Notes: a model not told the origin generated them from the letters alone. 64,000 nt of DNA from Kitasatospora sp. SolWspMP-SS2h (GCF_003259315.1 NZ_QLLT01000016.1:1-64000); one strand, 5' to 3'; counted from the first letter of the stretch, positions 24,506-33,894 are shown. Made by a program: numbers and translations.

Positions 24506-26904
24506 GCCCGTCCGAACTGTTCACCGTCGACCCGTGGGGCATCAGCGAGCACGGCCTGGACCTGCCCGGGCAGGCCCGCGCCGAGTCGGTGTTCGCGCTG
24601 TCCAACGGCCACATCGGGCTGCGCGGCAACCTGGACGAGGGTGAGCCGCACGGGCTGCCCGGCACGTACCTGAACGGCGTGTTCGAGCTGCGTCCGCTGC
24701 CGTACGCGGAGAGCGGCTACGGGTTCCCGGAGTCCGGGCAGAGCGTCATCAACGTCACCAACGGCAAGCTGATCCGGCTGCTGGTCGACGACGAGCCGTT
24801 CGACCTGCGCTACGGCGAACTGCGCAGCCACCGGCGGACCCTGGACTTCCGGGACGGCGTGCTGCGCCGGGAGGCCGAGTGGACCTCGCCGGCCGGGCGG
24901 ACGGTGCGGGTCAGCTCGTCCCGGCTGGTGTCGCTGACCCAGCGGGCGGTCTGCGCGGTCGACTACACGGTGGAGGCCGTGGACGGGCCGGTGCGGATCG
25001 TGCTCCAGTCCGAGCTGGTCGCCAACGAGCAGCTGCCGGGCGGCGCGGGCGACGGCGACCCGCGGGCGGCGGCGGTGCTGGAGGCCCCGCTGGCCGCCGA
25101 GTTGCAGCACGCGGACGGCACCAAGGGCGTGCTGGTGCACCGCACCCGGTTCTCCGGGCTGCGGGTGGCCGCCGCGATGGACCACGTGGTCGACGGGCCG
25201 GAGCGGATCGACACCACTGCCGAGTCCTCCGACGACCAGGCCCGGATCACCGCCACCACGGTGCTGAACGCCGGTCAGAAGCTGCGCCTGGTCAAGTACC
25301 TGGCGTACGGCTGGTCGGCGACCCGCTCGCTGCCCGCCGTCCGGGACCAGGTGGAGGCGGCGCTGACCGCCGCCCGGTACACCGGCTGGGACGGGCTGGT
25401 GAGCGAGCAGAAGGAGTACCTGGGCCGGTTCTGGAGCGACAACGACATCGAGATCGAGGGCGACGTCGAGCTCCAGCAGGCCGTCCGGTTCGCGCTGTTC
25501 CACGTGCTGCAGGCGGGCGCCCGCAGCGAGGAGCGGGCCATCCCGGCCAAGGGCCTGACCGGGCCCGGGTACGACGGCCACTCGTTCTGGGACACCGAGA
25601 CCTTCGTGCTGCCGGTGCTCACCTACTGCCTGCCGGACGCGGTCAAGCAGGCGCTGCGCTGGCGGCACACCACGCTGCCGATGGCCCGCGAGCGGGCGGC
25701 CCAGCTCGGGCTGGCCGGGGCGGTGTTCCCGTGGCGGACGATCCGCGGCGAGGAGTGCTCCGGGTACTGGCCGGCCGGCACCGCCGCGTTCCACATCGGC
25801 GCGGACATCGCCGCCGCCGTGGTCCGCTACGTCCGGGCCACCGGGGACACCGAGTTCGAGCGCACCCACGGCCTGGAACTGCTGGTGGAGACCGCCCGGA
25901 TGTGGCGCTCGCTCGGCCACCACGACGCCAAGGGCAACTTCCGGATCGAGGGCGTCACCGGCCCCGACGAGTACTCCGCGGTCGCCGACAACAACGTGTT
26001 CACCAACGTGATGGCGCAGTCGAACCTGTGGAACGCGGCGGCCACCGCGCTGAAGTACCGGCACGAGTCCTCGCTGCTCGGGGTGGACACCGAGGAGGCG
26101 GCGGCCTGGCGCGACGCCGCCGACAAGATGTTCATCCCGTACGACGAGCAGATCGGCGTGCACCCGCAGGCCGACGGGTTCACCGACCACCAGATGTGGG
26201 ACTTCGAGGCCACCCCGCCGGAGAAGTACCCGCTGCTGTTGCACTACCCGTACTTCGACCTGTACCGCAAGCAGGTGGTCAAGCAGGCCGACCTGGTGCT
26301 GGCCATGCAGGTGCGCGGCGACGTGTTCACCGCCGAGCAGAAGGCCCGCAACTTCGCCTACTACGAGCGGCTGACCGTCCGCGACTCCTCGCTCTCCGCC
26401 TGCACCCAGGCCGTCATCGCCGCCGAGGTCGGCCAGCTCGACCTGGCCTACGACTACACCGCCGAAGCCGCCCTGATGGACCTGCACGACCTCGGCGGCA
26501 ACACCCGCGACGGCCTGCACATGGCCTCGCTGGCCGGGGCCTGCATCGCCCTGGTCGCCGGGTTCGGCGGGCTGCGCGACCACACCGAGCAGCTCTCCTT
26601 CCGCCCCCGGCTGCCCGCCGGGCTCCAGCGGCTCTGCTTCTCGATGAGCGTGCGCGAACACCTGCTGCGGGTCGACATCACCCACGCCGCCACCACGTAC
26701 ACGCTGCGGCGCGGCAGCGTGCTGCCCGTCCTGCACGACGACGAGCAGCTGCGGGTCGAGGCCGGGAAGCCGGTCAGCCGGCCGACCGCGAAGATCGGCG
26801 ACCCCGGCGAGCGCCCCGTCCAGCCGCCCGGCCGGGCCCCCGCCCGGCGGCACGGCCAGGCCGGGGTCAAGGTGGGGGCGGTCGACCACCTGCCCGCCGA
26901 GTAG
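24502..26904 (+). CDS. GH65 disaccharide phosphorylase (trehalose/maltose/kojibiose type)
   Basis: This 800-residue GH65 protein has an N-terminal beta-sandwich (FALSNGHIGLRGNLDEGEPHGLPGTYLNG), the catalytic (alpha/alpha)6 barrel with GHSFWDTETFVLPVLTYC and GVTGPDEYSAVADNNVFTN (general acid E490), and a C-terminal beta domain. GH65 enzymes use phosphate to split an alpha-glucobiose into beta-glucose 1-phosphate and glucose. The coupled HAD mutase supports this. Which disaccharide cannot be decided. The last ~45 residues are a Pro/Arg-rich tail. No transporter or regulator is adjacent. Confidence 0.93.
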   Translation: MSPSELFTVDPWGISEHGLDLPGQARAESVFALSNGHIGLRGNLDEGEPHGLPGTYLNGVFELRPLPYAESGYGFPESGQSVINVTNGKLIRLLVDDEPFDLRYGELRSHRRTLDFRDGVLRREAEWTSPAGRTVRVSSSRLVSLTQRAVCAVDYTVEAVDGPVRIVLQSELVANEQLPGGAGDGDPRAAAVLEAPLAAELQHADGTKGVLVHRTRFSGLRVAAAMDHVVDGPERIDTTAESSDDQARITATTVLNAGQKLRLVKYLAYGWSATRSLPAVRDQVEAALTAARYTGWDGLVSEQKEYLGRFWSDNDIEIEGDVELQQAVRFALFHVLQAGARSEERAIPAKGLTGPGYDGHSFWDTETFVLPVLTYCLPDAVKQALRWRHTTLPMARERAAQLGLAGAVFPWRTIRGEECSGYWPAGTAAFHIGADIAAAVVRYVRATGDTEFERTHGLELLVETARMWRSLGHHDAKGNFRIEGVTGPDEYSAVADNNVFTNVMAQSNLWNAAATALKYRHESSLLGVDTEEAAAWRDAADKMFIPYDEQIGVHPQADGFTDHQMWDFEATPPEKYPLLLHYPYFDLYRKQVVKQADLVLAMQVRGDVFTAEQKARNFAYYERLTVRDSSLSACTQAVIAAEVGQLDLAYDYTAEAALMDLHDLGGNTRDGLHMASLAGACIALVAGFGGLRDHTEQLSFRPRLPAGLQRLCFSMSVREHLLRVDITHAATTYTLRRGSVLPVLHDDEQLRVEAGKPVSRPTAKIGDPGERPVQPPGRAPARRHGQAGVKVGAVDHLPAE

Positions 26905-27068
26905 CCGCCGCGCTCGGCGCACTCCGCCCGAACGGTGCCCTCCCCCGGCCGGGTGACCGTGCGTGTACCGGTCGGACGGCACGTCAACACTCCCTGCACC
27001 CCCCGTGAACCGGCGGGTGCGGGGAGTCCCCGGCGCCCCCGGTTCCGCCGCCCCGAACGGAGGCCCCG

Positions 27069-28271
27069 TTGCGCCCCCTCGCGCTCACCGCCGCCCTGCT
27101 CACCGCGCTCACCGCCACCGCCGCCACCACCGCCGAACCCGCCACCGCCGTCCCGGACGCCCCGGCCGCCCCGCGCTGGGTGCACAGCTGCGCCGCCCCC
27201 GCCCGGGCCGACACCGCCTCCTGCGACGCGCTGCGCGTGATCAGGCCCGGCACCGCCGCCACCGCGGGCGACGACGGGTACGGGCCCGTCGAGCTGCGCG
27301 CCGCGTACGGGCTGCCCGCGGACGGCGGCGAGGGCGCCACCATCGCCGTCGTCGACGCGTACGACCACCCGCGCGCCGAAGCCGACCTCGGCACCTACCG
27401 CGAGCGCTACGGGCTGCCCGCCTGCACCTCCGGCAGCGGCTGCTTCCGCAAGACCGACCAGCGCGGCGGCGACCGGCTCCCCCGCGGCGACACCGCCTGG
27501 GCCGGGGAGACCGCGCTCGACCTCGCCATGGTCTCCGCGGTCGCGCCGCGCGCCCGGATCCTCCTGGTCGAGGCCGACAGCGCCGCCGTCTCCGACCTCG
27601 GCACCGCCGTCGACACCGCGGTCGCGCTCGGCGCGCGGTACGTGTCGATCAGCTGGGGCACCACCGAGAACGCCAACGCGGCGGCCTACGACAGCCGGTA
27701 CTTCGACCACCCCGGGGTGGTGATCGCCGCCGCCTCCGGCGACGGCGGCTACGGCGTCGACTTCCCCGCCTCCTCCCCGCACGTGGTCGCGGTCGGCGGC
27801 ACCACCCTGCGGCCCGACGGCACCGCGCCGCGCGGCTGGAGCGAGAGCGCCTGGTCCACCGGCCCCGACGAGGGCGCCGCGAGCGGCTGCTCCGGCCGCC
27901 TCCCCAAGCCCGCCTGGCAGACCGACCCCGGCTGCGACCGCCGCACCGTCGCCGACGTGTCCGCCGTCGCCGACCCCGCGACCGGCGTGGCCGTCTACCA
28001 GAGCTACGGCGGCAACGGCTGGTACACCTACGGCGGCACCTCCGCCGCCGCCCCGGTCATCGCCGCGACCTACGCCCTGGCCGGCCGCCCCTCGGCCGGC
28101 AGCCGCCCGGCGTCCTTCCCGTACCGGCACCCGGACGCCCTGCACGACGTCACCTCCGGCGCGACGGCCGACTCCTGCGACCCGGCGTACCTGTGCACGG
28201 CGGGCCCGGGGTACGACGGACCGACCGGGCTGGGCAGCCCGGACGGGGTGGCGGCGTTCCGGGAGGGGTGA
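27069..28271 (+). CDS. Secreted S53 (sedolisin)-like serine peptidase
   Basis: The 400-residue exported protein has a signal peptide (MRPLALTAALLTALTATAAT, residues 1-20, cleaved near TAEPATA) and a sedolisin-like catalytic domain. E147 and D151 lie in WAGETALDLAMV, the oxyanion-type D225 in SGDGGYG, and S325 in GGTSAAAP. The usual long pro-domain is missing, as in short actinomycete S53-like proteases. Six or more cysteines suggest disulfides. TTG start with GGAGG six bases before. A GC hairpin separates it from the convergent ABC transporter. Confidence 0.87.
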   Translation: MRPLALTAALLTALTATAATTAEPATAVPDAPAAPRWVHSCAAPARADTASCDALRVIRPGTAATAGDDGYGPVELRAAYGLPADGGEGATIAVVDAYDHPRAEADLGTYRERYGLPACTSGSGCFRKTDQRGGDRLPRGDTAWAGETALDLAMVSAVAPRARILLVEADSAAVSDLGTAVDTAVALGARYVSISWGTTENANAAAYDSRYFDHPGVVIAAASGDGGYGVDFPASSPHVVAVGGTTLRPDGTAPRGWSESAWSTGPDEGAASGCSGRLPKPAWQTDPGCDRRTVADVSAVADPATGVAVYQSYGGNGWYTYGGTSAAAPVIAATYALAGRPSAGSRPASFPYRHPDALHDVTSGATADSCDPAYLCTAGPGYDGPTGLGSPDGVAAFREG

Positions 28272-28290
28272 GGGACCGGGGGGAACGGAT

Positions 28291-28316
28291 CGGGGGCGCG
28301 GGGACCCGCGCCCCCG
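28291..28316. terminator. Bidirectional GC hairpin between convergent genes
   Basis: CGGGGGCGCGGG (28291-28302) pairs with CCCGCGCCCCCG (28305-28316) between the S53 peptidase and ABC transporter stops. It can end transcription from both sides. Confidence 0.75.
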
Positions 28317-28350
28317 GACGTGCCTCCCCCGGTCCGGCCGGGGCCGCGGG

Positions 28351-30117
28351 TCAGGCGAGTTGGGCGGCCTGGAGGCCCGCGTAGGGGCCGCCGGTGCGCA
28401 GGAGTTCGGCGTGCGAGCCGATCTCGGCGATCCGGCCGTCGTGCAGGACGACGATCCGGTCGGCGCCGCGGATGGTGGACAGGCGGTGGGCGACGACGAA
28501 GACGGTGCGGCCGCGCACCAGCCGGGCAAGGGCCTGCTGGACCAGGGACTCGGAGCGGGAGTCGAGCGCGGAGGTGGCCTCGTCGAGGATCAGGATGCGC
28601 GGGTCCCGGATCAGCGCGCGGGCGATGGCCAGGCGCTGCTTCTGGCCGCCGGACAGGCGGGCGCCGCGTTCGCCGACCACGGTGTCGAGGCCGTCGGGGA
28701 GGCGGTCGATGAACTCCATGGCGTTGGCGTCGCGCAGGGCCGCCAGGACGGTCTCCTCGGGGACGTCCTTCATGCCGTAGGTGACGTTCTCCCGGATGCT
28801 GCCCTCGAACAGGATCGACTCCTGCGGGACGACGGACAGGAAGGTGCGGTAGGAGCGCAGGTCGAGCTCCTCCATGTCGCGGCCGTCGAGCAGGATGCGG
28901 CCCTCGGTGGGGCGCAGGAAGCCGATCACCAGGTTGAGGACGGTGGACTTGCCCGCGCCGGACGCGCCGACCAGGGCGATGGTCTCGCCGGGGCGGACCG
29001 ACAGGTCGAAGCCGGTGACGGACGGGGCGTCCGCGCCGGGGTAGCTGTGGCCGACGTTCTGGAAGTCGATCCGTCCGGTGACGCCGGCGACGTCCGCCTT
29101 GCCGGAGTTCTCCTCCAGGTCGGGGGCCTGGAGCACCTCGCCGACCGAGCGGACCGAGGCCAGGCCCTTGCCGAGCTGCGGGGTGAGGGTGAGCAGGGTG
29201 GTGACGGAGCTGGTCAGCGAGGAGAAGTAGGCGCTGAGCATGACGACGGCGCCCGGGGTGACGTTCAGCCAGCCGTAGTAGGCGACCAGCGCGGAGCCGG
29301 CCAGGCAGCCGACGCCGATCGCGTTGAGCAGGATCCAGGACATCGAGCCGAAGCGGCCGTTGAGCAGGTCGAGGCGCAGGCCCTCGTCCAGCACCCGGCC
29401 CAGGGTGCGGTCGACCCGGCGCAGCGCGGTGCGCTCCAGGCCGTGCGCCCGGGTGATCGGGATGAGGGTGGTCATCTCGCCGATGCGGGAGGAGAGTTGC
29501 TCGACCTCGCGGCGGAAGGACTCGTTCTGGCTGCGCAGCCGTTCGCGCAGCCGGACCACCAGCAGGGCGCTGGCCGGGACGACGACCAGGAAGACCGGCA
29601 GGAAGGCCGGGGTCTGGACGGCGATGACGACCAGCCCGCCGAGTAGGGTGGCGATCGCGGCCAGGCCGTTGTCGGCGGTCTGCTGGGAGGCGGTCTCGAT
29701 GCCCTCGACGTCGCGGATCACCTTGGCCTGGAGGACGCCGGCGCTGACCCGGGAGTGGTAGCCGATGGACAGCTGCTGCATCCGGTGGCACAGGGCGGAG
29801 CGCAGCCGGGTGCCCATCCGGCGGATCGAGCCGTGCATCCACTGCACGTACAGCATGTGCAGCGGCAGGTTGAGCAGCAGGATGACCAGCAGGACGGCGG
29901 AGTTCCACCAGAGCACCGAGACGTCGCGGTGCTTGACCACCACGTCGACGATGTTCGCGGTGATCAGCGGCAGCAGCCAGACGGGGGCGTGCTTGGCGAA
30001 GAAGACGCCGACCGCGCCGAGGACGCGGGCGCGGTCGGGACGGAAGAGGAACAGCAGGGTGCGGACGGGGTGCTCGCCGCGGTAGCGGTGGCTGAGCGAG
30101 CCGTCGGGCAGGGCCAT
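28351..30117 (-). CDS. ABC transporter, fused permease-ATPase (exporter half-transporter)
   Basis: This 588-residue type-IV ABC exporter half has six membrane segments in residues 20-320 and an ATPase domain with Walker A GASGAGKST, Q loop VVPQESILFEGSIRENVTYG, signature LSGGQKQR, Walker B ILILDEATSALD and H loop VAHRLST. It would work as a homodimer exporting a lipid, peptide or drug. A 7+6+7 inverted repeat lies 70-90 bp upstream of its ATG, suggesting repressor control. It diverges from the ECF sigma gene. Confidence 0.93.
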   Translation of the reverse strand: MALPDGSLSHRYRGEHPVRTLLFLFRPDRARVLGAVGVFFAKHAPVWLLPLITANIVDVVVKHRDVSVLWWNSAVLLVILLLNLPLHMLYVQWMHGSIRRMGTRLRSALCHRMQQLSIGYHSRVSAGVLQAKVIRDVEGIETASQQTADNGLAAIATLLGGLVVIAVQTPAFLPVFLVVVPASALLVVRLRERLRSQNESFRREVEQLSSRIGEMTTLIPITRAHGLERTALRRVDRTLGRVLDEGLRLDLLNGRFGSMSWILLNAIGVGCLAGSALVAYYGWLNVTPGAVVMLSAYFSSLTSSVTTLLTLTPQLGKGLASVRSVGEVLQAPDLEENSGKADVAGVTGRIDFQNVGHSYPGADAPSVTGFDLSVRPGETIALVGASGAGKSTVLNLVIGFLRPTEGRILLDGRDMEELDLRSYRTFLSVVPQESILFEGSIRENVTYGMKDVPEETVLAALRDANAMEFIDRLPDGLDTVVGERGARLSGGQKQRLAIARALIRDPRILILDEATSALDSRSESLVQQALARLVRGRTVFVVAHRLSTIRGADRIVVLHDGRIAEIGSHAELLRTGGPYAGLQAAQLA

Positions 30118-30186
30118 GGGGGAACTCCAGGACAGGGGGCGAACAGGCGGTGCCGCTCCATCCTTCCAGCGGGCGGGGCCCCTCGG

Positions 30187-30206
30187 ACTGTCCGCAACCG
30201 GACAGT
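30187..30206. promoter_or_regulatory. Perfect ACTGTCC-N6-GGACAGT inverted repeat
   Basis: Arms at 30187-30193 and 30200-30206 are perfectly complementary with a six-base spacer. It lies between the divergent ABC transporter and ECF sigma genes, 70-90 bp from the former. This size and symmetry fit a TetR- or PadR-type operator; no such regulator gene is adjacent. Confidence 0.5.
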
Positions 30207-30251
30207 GATACTCCCTCGACGGACGATTTTCCGAACGGGTCCGGTCGGGGG

Positions 30252-30279
30252 TGAAACATCGCGGCGCCCCCGGGCCGTC
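30252..30279 (+). promoter_or_regulatory. Possible ECF-type promoter
   Basis: TGAAAC (30252-30257) and CGTC (30276-30279) resemble the AAC -35 and CGTC -10 of ECF-sigma promoters, with an 18-base gap that is slightly long. It lies 32 bp before the sigma gene, so autoregulation is possible. Confidence 0.4.
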
Positions 30280-30311
30280 ATAGGGCGGATCAGGGCGAGG
30301 GGAGACGGGAC

Positions 30312-30851
30312 GTGGGCACTGCTGGACGGCGGGCCGCCATGGAGGAGGAGTTCGTCGTGTTCGCGACGGCCCGGTCCGGGCAGCTCTACCGCTCGGCGTA
30401 CTTCCTCACGGGCGGGGACTCCCACCTGTCGGAGGACCTGGTGCAGGACACGCTGGGGCAGATGTACGCGCACTGGCACCGGCTGCACCGGCCGAGCTGG
30501 GCCGGCCGGATCGACAACCCGGCCGGGTACGCGCAGACCGTGCTGGTCCGGGCGTACCTGACGCACCAGCGGCGGCGCAGCAGCAGCGAGCGGCCCAGCC
30601 AGGCCCTGCCGGAGGTCGCCGAGGACGGGCCGGACTCGGCGCTGCGCCTGGCCCTGGTCGAGGCGCTGGCCCAACTGCCGCCCCGGGACCGGGCGGTGGT
30701 GGTGCTCAGGTACTGGGAGGACCGCAGCGTGGAGGAGACCGCGGCGATCGTGAAGGACAGTTCGGCGGCGGTGCGGACCAGGTGCTCGCGGGCACTGGCC
30801 AAACTGCGGGGGCTGCTGGGCGGGGACCTGGCGGAACTGGTGGCGCGATGA
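30312..30851 (+). CDS. ECF sigma factor, SigE/SCO-type (SigE family)
   Basis: The 179-residue protein has sigma region 2 (EEFVVFATARSGQLYRSAYFLTGGDSHLSEDLVQDTLGQMY) and region 4 (LAQLPPRDRAVVVLRYWEDRSVEETAAIVKDSSAAVRTRCSRALAKLR), joined by a short linker. The YWEDRSVEETA motif is typical of the actinomycete SigE-family ECF group. Start GTG 30312 or ATG 30339. It overlaps the next gene by four bases (ATGA). The coupled downstream membrane protein, not a ZAS anti-sigma factor, is its only operon partner. Confidence 0.9.
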   Translation: MGTAGRRAAMEEEFVVFATARSGQLYRSAYFLTGGDSHLSEDLVQDTLGQMYAHWHRLHRPSWAGRIDNPAGYAQTVLVRAYLTHQRRRSSSERPSQALPEVAEDGPDSALRLALVEALAQLPPRDRAVVVLRYWEDRSVEETAAIVKDSSAAVRTRCSRALAKLRGLLGGDLAELVAR

Positions 30852-32227
30852 ACCCGGGACGCGACGGACGGAGTGGTGCGGTGGACGGCGGGGCGAGCGG
30901 CACGGCGCGCGGCGCGGGCGGCGACCGGGACGGGGAAGGGGCGTTCGAAGTGCAGTTGGGGGCGGCCTTCGGGCTGACGGGCGGCGGGCCGGGCCCGGAG
31001 GTGACGGCCCGGCTGGTCGACGGCGGGCTGGCGGCCGGCCGGCGGCGCCGGCGGGCCCGGCGGCGGCGCACCGTGCTGCTGGCGGGGGTGCTGACCGCGG
31101 CGGTCGCGGTCGGGGCGGGGGTGCTGACGGTGCCGCGGGGCGTGCCCGGGGAGAAGACCTCCGTGGTGGACCTGGCGCACTCCGGCCCGGACCCGGCGCC
31201 GCCGCCGCTGGCCGGCGGGGTGACCGTCCTGCTGGTCGGCCTGGACACCGCGGTCGACACCCGGGGCGGGCCGGCCCCGGACGCGCCGCGGCGCGACGGC
31301 CCGCCCGGCTCGTCCCGGTCCCCCGGCTCCACCGACACCGTGATGCTGGTGCACGTCCCGGCGGGCGGCGGCGAGGTCCGGCAGCTGTCGCTGCCCCGGG
31401 ACGTCTACGTCACCGGGGCCTCCGGCACGGAGGTGCCGCTCGGCCAGGTCTACCCGGACGCCGCGCGCGCCGCGACGGAGCAGCAGCGCGACGCCGGGCT
31501 GTCCGAGCAGGAGCTGCGGGCGCGCGGCCAGGGCGCCGGGCGGCAGGCCCTGCTCCGGGCGGTCGAGCAGCTGACCTCGGTGCGGGTGGACCACTACGCG
31601 GAACTCTCGCCGGCCGGCTTCTACCACGCCGCCGAGGCCCTCGGCGGGGTGCCGGTCTGCCTGAACCACCCGGTGGACGACGCGTGGAGCGGGGCCCGGC
31701 TCCCGGCCGGGCGGCAGGAGCTGGACCCGGCCCAGGCGCTCGCCTTCGTCCGCCAGCGGCGCGGCGTCGGCACCGGCACCGACGTCGAGCGCACCCGGCG
31801 CGCCCAGGCGTTCCTGGCCGGGGTGGTGGAGAAGCTGCGCGGCGGCGGCGTGCTGGCCGACCCGGGGAAGCTCGCCGCGCTGTACCGGGCCCTGCAACAG
31901 GACCTGGTGGTCGACACGGGGTGGAGCCCGGTGGACTTCGTCCGCCAGGTGCCGGCGCTGGCCGCCGGGAGGGGCACCCTGCGGACCCTGCCGGTGGTCC
32001 TCGACGGCTCCCGCCTCCGGGGGGTGCCGGGGGCGGCCCGGGAGCTGCTGGAGGACGGTCCGGCGACGCCCGCGCCGTCGGGGTCGGGGCCGGGGCCGGA
32101 GTCGGGGGATCAGGGATCGGCGGGCCAGGGGTCGGCGGATCAGGGGTCGGCGGCGGACGCGGACGCGGAGGTCTCCGGACTGCTGCCGGAGCCGGTCGAG
32201 CTGGGCGGGGTGCCCTGCGTGGACTGA
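30848..32227 (+). CDS. LytR-CpsA-Psr (LCP)-like membrane protein with anti-sigma-like N-terminus
   Basis: The 459-residue protein has a cytoplasmic N-terminus of ~75 residues (with FEVQLGAAFGLTGG and an Arg-rich stretch), one membrane helix (about 76-97), and an extracellular LCP domain. LCP marks are visible: VLLVGLDT, STDTVMLVHVP, LSLPRDVYV, GVPVCLNHPV, LDPAQALAFVRQRR and the DVERTRRAQ segment. LCP enzymes attach teichoic acids or glycans to peptidoglycan. The tail is Gly/Ser/Gln repeats (GSAGQGSADQGSA). Coupling to an ECF sigma gene and the N-terminal layout seen in sigma-linked proteins suggest it also controls the sigma factor. Confidence 0.85.
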   Translation: MNPGRDGRSGAVDGGASGTARGAGGDRDGEGAFEVQLGAAFGLTGGGPGPEVTARLVDGGLAAGRRRRRARRRRTVLLAGVLTAAVAVGAGVLTVPRGVPGEKTSVVDLAHSGPDPAPPPLAGGVTVLLVGLDTAVDTRGGPAPDAPRRDGPPGSSRSPGSTDTVMLVHVPAGGGEVRQLSLPRDVYVTGASGTEVPLGQVYPDAARAATEQQRDAGLSEQELRARGQGAGRQALLRAVEQLTSVRVDHYAELSPAGFYHAAEALGGVPVCLNHPVDDAWSGARLPAGRQELDPAQALAFVRQRRGVGTGTDVERTRRAQAFLAGVVEKLRGGGVLADPGKLAALYRALQQDLVVDTGWSPVDFVRQVPALAAGRGTLRTLPVVLDGSRLRGVPGAARELLEDGPATPAPSGSGPGPESGDQGSAGQGSADQGSAADADAEVSGLLPEPVELGGVPCVD

Positions 32228-32296
32228 CGGCCGGTCGGGCGGGCGGCGGACGGCCGGTCGGACGGGCGGCGGACGGCCGGTCGGACGGGCGGCGGG
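32228..32296. repeat. Three tandem 23-bp repeats
   Basis: Unit CGGCCGGTCGGACGGGCGGC plus GGA (one copy with G in place of A) occurs at 32228, 32251 and 32274, directly after the LCP gene stop and before the convergent phosphotransferase stop. It may be a terminator region or a slippage product. Confidence 0.8.
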
Positions 32297-32310
32297 CGGG
32301 CGGCGGGCGG

Positions 32311-33189
32311 TCAGTCGAGTGCCGTCCAGCCCCAGGGGCGGGGGCCGTGCTCGCCGAACAGGCAGGCCAGCCGGTGGCGGGCCTCGGCGCGGTGGCGGGG
32401 GTCGGCGTCGGCCTGCTGCCAGGCGTAGCAGGTGAGCCGGAGTTCGCGGATGTCGCGGAGCACCGGGTAGCCGGGCCACTCGGTGACGTCGGCGCCGTAG
32501 GCGGCGCAGAACGCGTCGTACGTCCCGGGCGGGACGGTGCCGAAGGTGTGGCGGCCGACGGCGGTGGTGGTCAGGTCCCACTCGGCCGGGCCGAGCGCGG
32601 TGCGTTCGAAGTCCAGCAGGTGGGCGGTGGTGGCGGTGACCGCGAGGTTGCCGCTCCAGGCGTCGCCGTGCACGAGGTGCGGCGGCCGGGCGGGGAGGGC
32701 GAGTTCGCGCCAGGCGGTGCGCAACTCGGCGAGGCGGGAGCGGAGTCGGCGGCGGCTCGGCTCGTCGAGGGCGGCGGCGGCGATCCGCTCGGGGAGCCGG
32801 ACGAACGGGTCGAGGGCGCCCAACCCGGCCGGTGGCGGGGGCAGTCGGTGCAGGCGGCGCAGCGCGGTGGCCAGTTCGACCGGGGTGCCGGGGCGGTGCG
32901 GCGGCAGCTCGTGCCAGAAGGTGACCGGGCGGCCGTGCACCGCCAGCGGCGCGGCCGGGTGGCCGAGCGGGCGGACGGCCGGCACCCGGTGCCGGTGCAG
33001 CCAGTCGGCGACGGCCAGTTCCTTGGCCGCGACCGCGAGTTGGCCGGGGCGGCCGATCCGGGCGACCACTCCGCCGGGCAGCCGCCACAGGGTGTTCTCG
33101 CCGGCCCGGATCAGCCGCGCGCCGGCGCTCGGGCGCCCGGCGGCGGCGCAGGCTTCGGCCAGCAGGGCGGCGGGGGTGCGGCAGTCCAC
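32311..33189 (-). CDS. APH-type (aminoglycoside/choline kinase-like) phosphotransferase
   Basis: This 292-residue protein has the APH/ChoK kinase fold: LIRAGENTLWRLPGGVVARIGRPG (nucleotide and Lys region), catalytic loop LVHGDAWSGNLAV (HGDxxxxN) and the LLDFERTALGPAEWDL metal-binding segment. Members phosphorylate aminoglycosides, homoserine or other small alcohols; nothing here shows which. The GTG start at 33189 has only a weak ribosome site, so the true start could be further upstream. Monocistronic. Confidence 0.85.
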   Translation of the reverse strand: MDCRTPAALLAEACAAAGRPSAGARLIRAGENTLWRLPGGVVARIGRPGQLAVAAKELAVADWLHRHRVPAVRPLGHPAAPLAVHGRPVTFWHELPPHRPGTPVELATALRRLHRLPPPPAGLGALDPFVRLPERIAAAALDEPSRRRLRSRLAELRTAWRELALPARPPHLVHGDAWSGNLAVTATTAHLLDFERTALGPAEWDLTTTAVGRHTFGTVPPGTYDAFCAAYGADVTEWPGYPVLRDIRELRLTCYAWQQADADPRHRAEARHRLACLFGEHGPRPWGWTALD

Positions 33190-33336
33190 GTCTCGGGCTC
33201 GTTCCGTTCGACGTCCGGGGGCCGGCCGGGGCCGGGGCCGGCGGGCCGGGGGCCGGGGCCGCTGCCAGTGTGCGCCGCGGGCTCGGCGGGCGGGGAGGGC
33301 GTACGGGGGCGCGGGGGGCCGGGGGCAGGCCCTACC

Positions 33337-33894
33337 ATGGCGGCCATGCCACCGGGAGAGCGCCGCGTCAGTGCCGAGTTCGGCATTCCGTTCCTGAAGA
33401 TCGGCACGGACGACGTGGGTGCGCTGTTCCGGCGCCGGGCCCGCAAGCCGCTGGGGCCGTTCCTGGTGGTCTCGGTGAGCAGCGGGCTGGCGCTGGACAC
33501 CGCGCTGCGCACCACCCACGACAGCCGCCCGCACCTGTGGCCGGTGCACGGGCAGCCGCACCAGCTGTGGCTGCTCCGGCCGACCGGGCACGCCGGGGAG
33601 TTCCACCTGCTCTCGGCGGCCAACAACCTGCTGCTGGACGGCAACGGCGTACCGGACACCGAGCCGGTGCGGATGCGCGACCCGCACCGTACGGACGCGG
33701 CCTGGCAGCGCTGGCGGGTGGTGCCGGTCAACGGCGGGCGGGCGCACCGGATCGAGAACGCGGGCACCGGCCTGGTGCTGAACTGCCCGCACGCCGTCGA
33801 GGCGCGCACCCCGGTGACGCTCCGGACGCCGCACGGCGGGGAGAACCAGACCTGGCTGCTGGCGGCACCGTTCACCGCCCTCGCGGAGGACTGA
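33337..33894 (+). CDS. Ricin-type beta-trefoil lectin-like protein
   Basis: The 185-residue protein carries Q-x-W-like elements (HQLWLLR, AWQRWRVV, ENQTWLL) at regular spacing, the sign of a ricin B-type beta-trefoil with three repeats. It has no signal peptide, so it is probably cytoplasmic or exported non-classically. ATG 33337 (or 33346) lacks a ribosome site. It lies just upstream of a chitinase but has its own transcript; a carbohydrate-binding role is plausible. Confidence 0.7.
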   Translation: MAAMPPGERRVSAEFGIPFLKIGTDDVGALFRRRARKPLGPFLVVSVSSGLALDTALRTTHDSRPHLWPVHGQPHQLWLLRPTGHAGEFHLLSAANNLLLDGNGVPDTEPVRMRDPHRTDAAWQRWRVVPVNGGRAHRIENAGTGLVLNCPHAVEARTPVTLRTPHGGENQTWLLAAPFTALAED

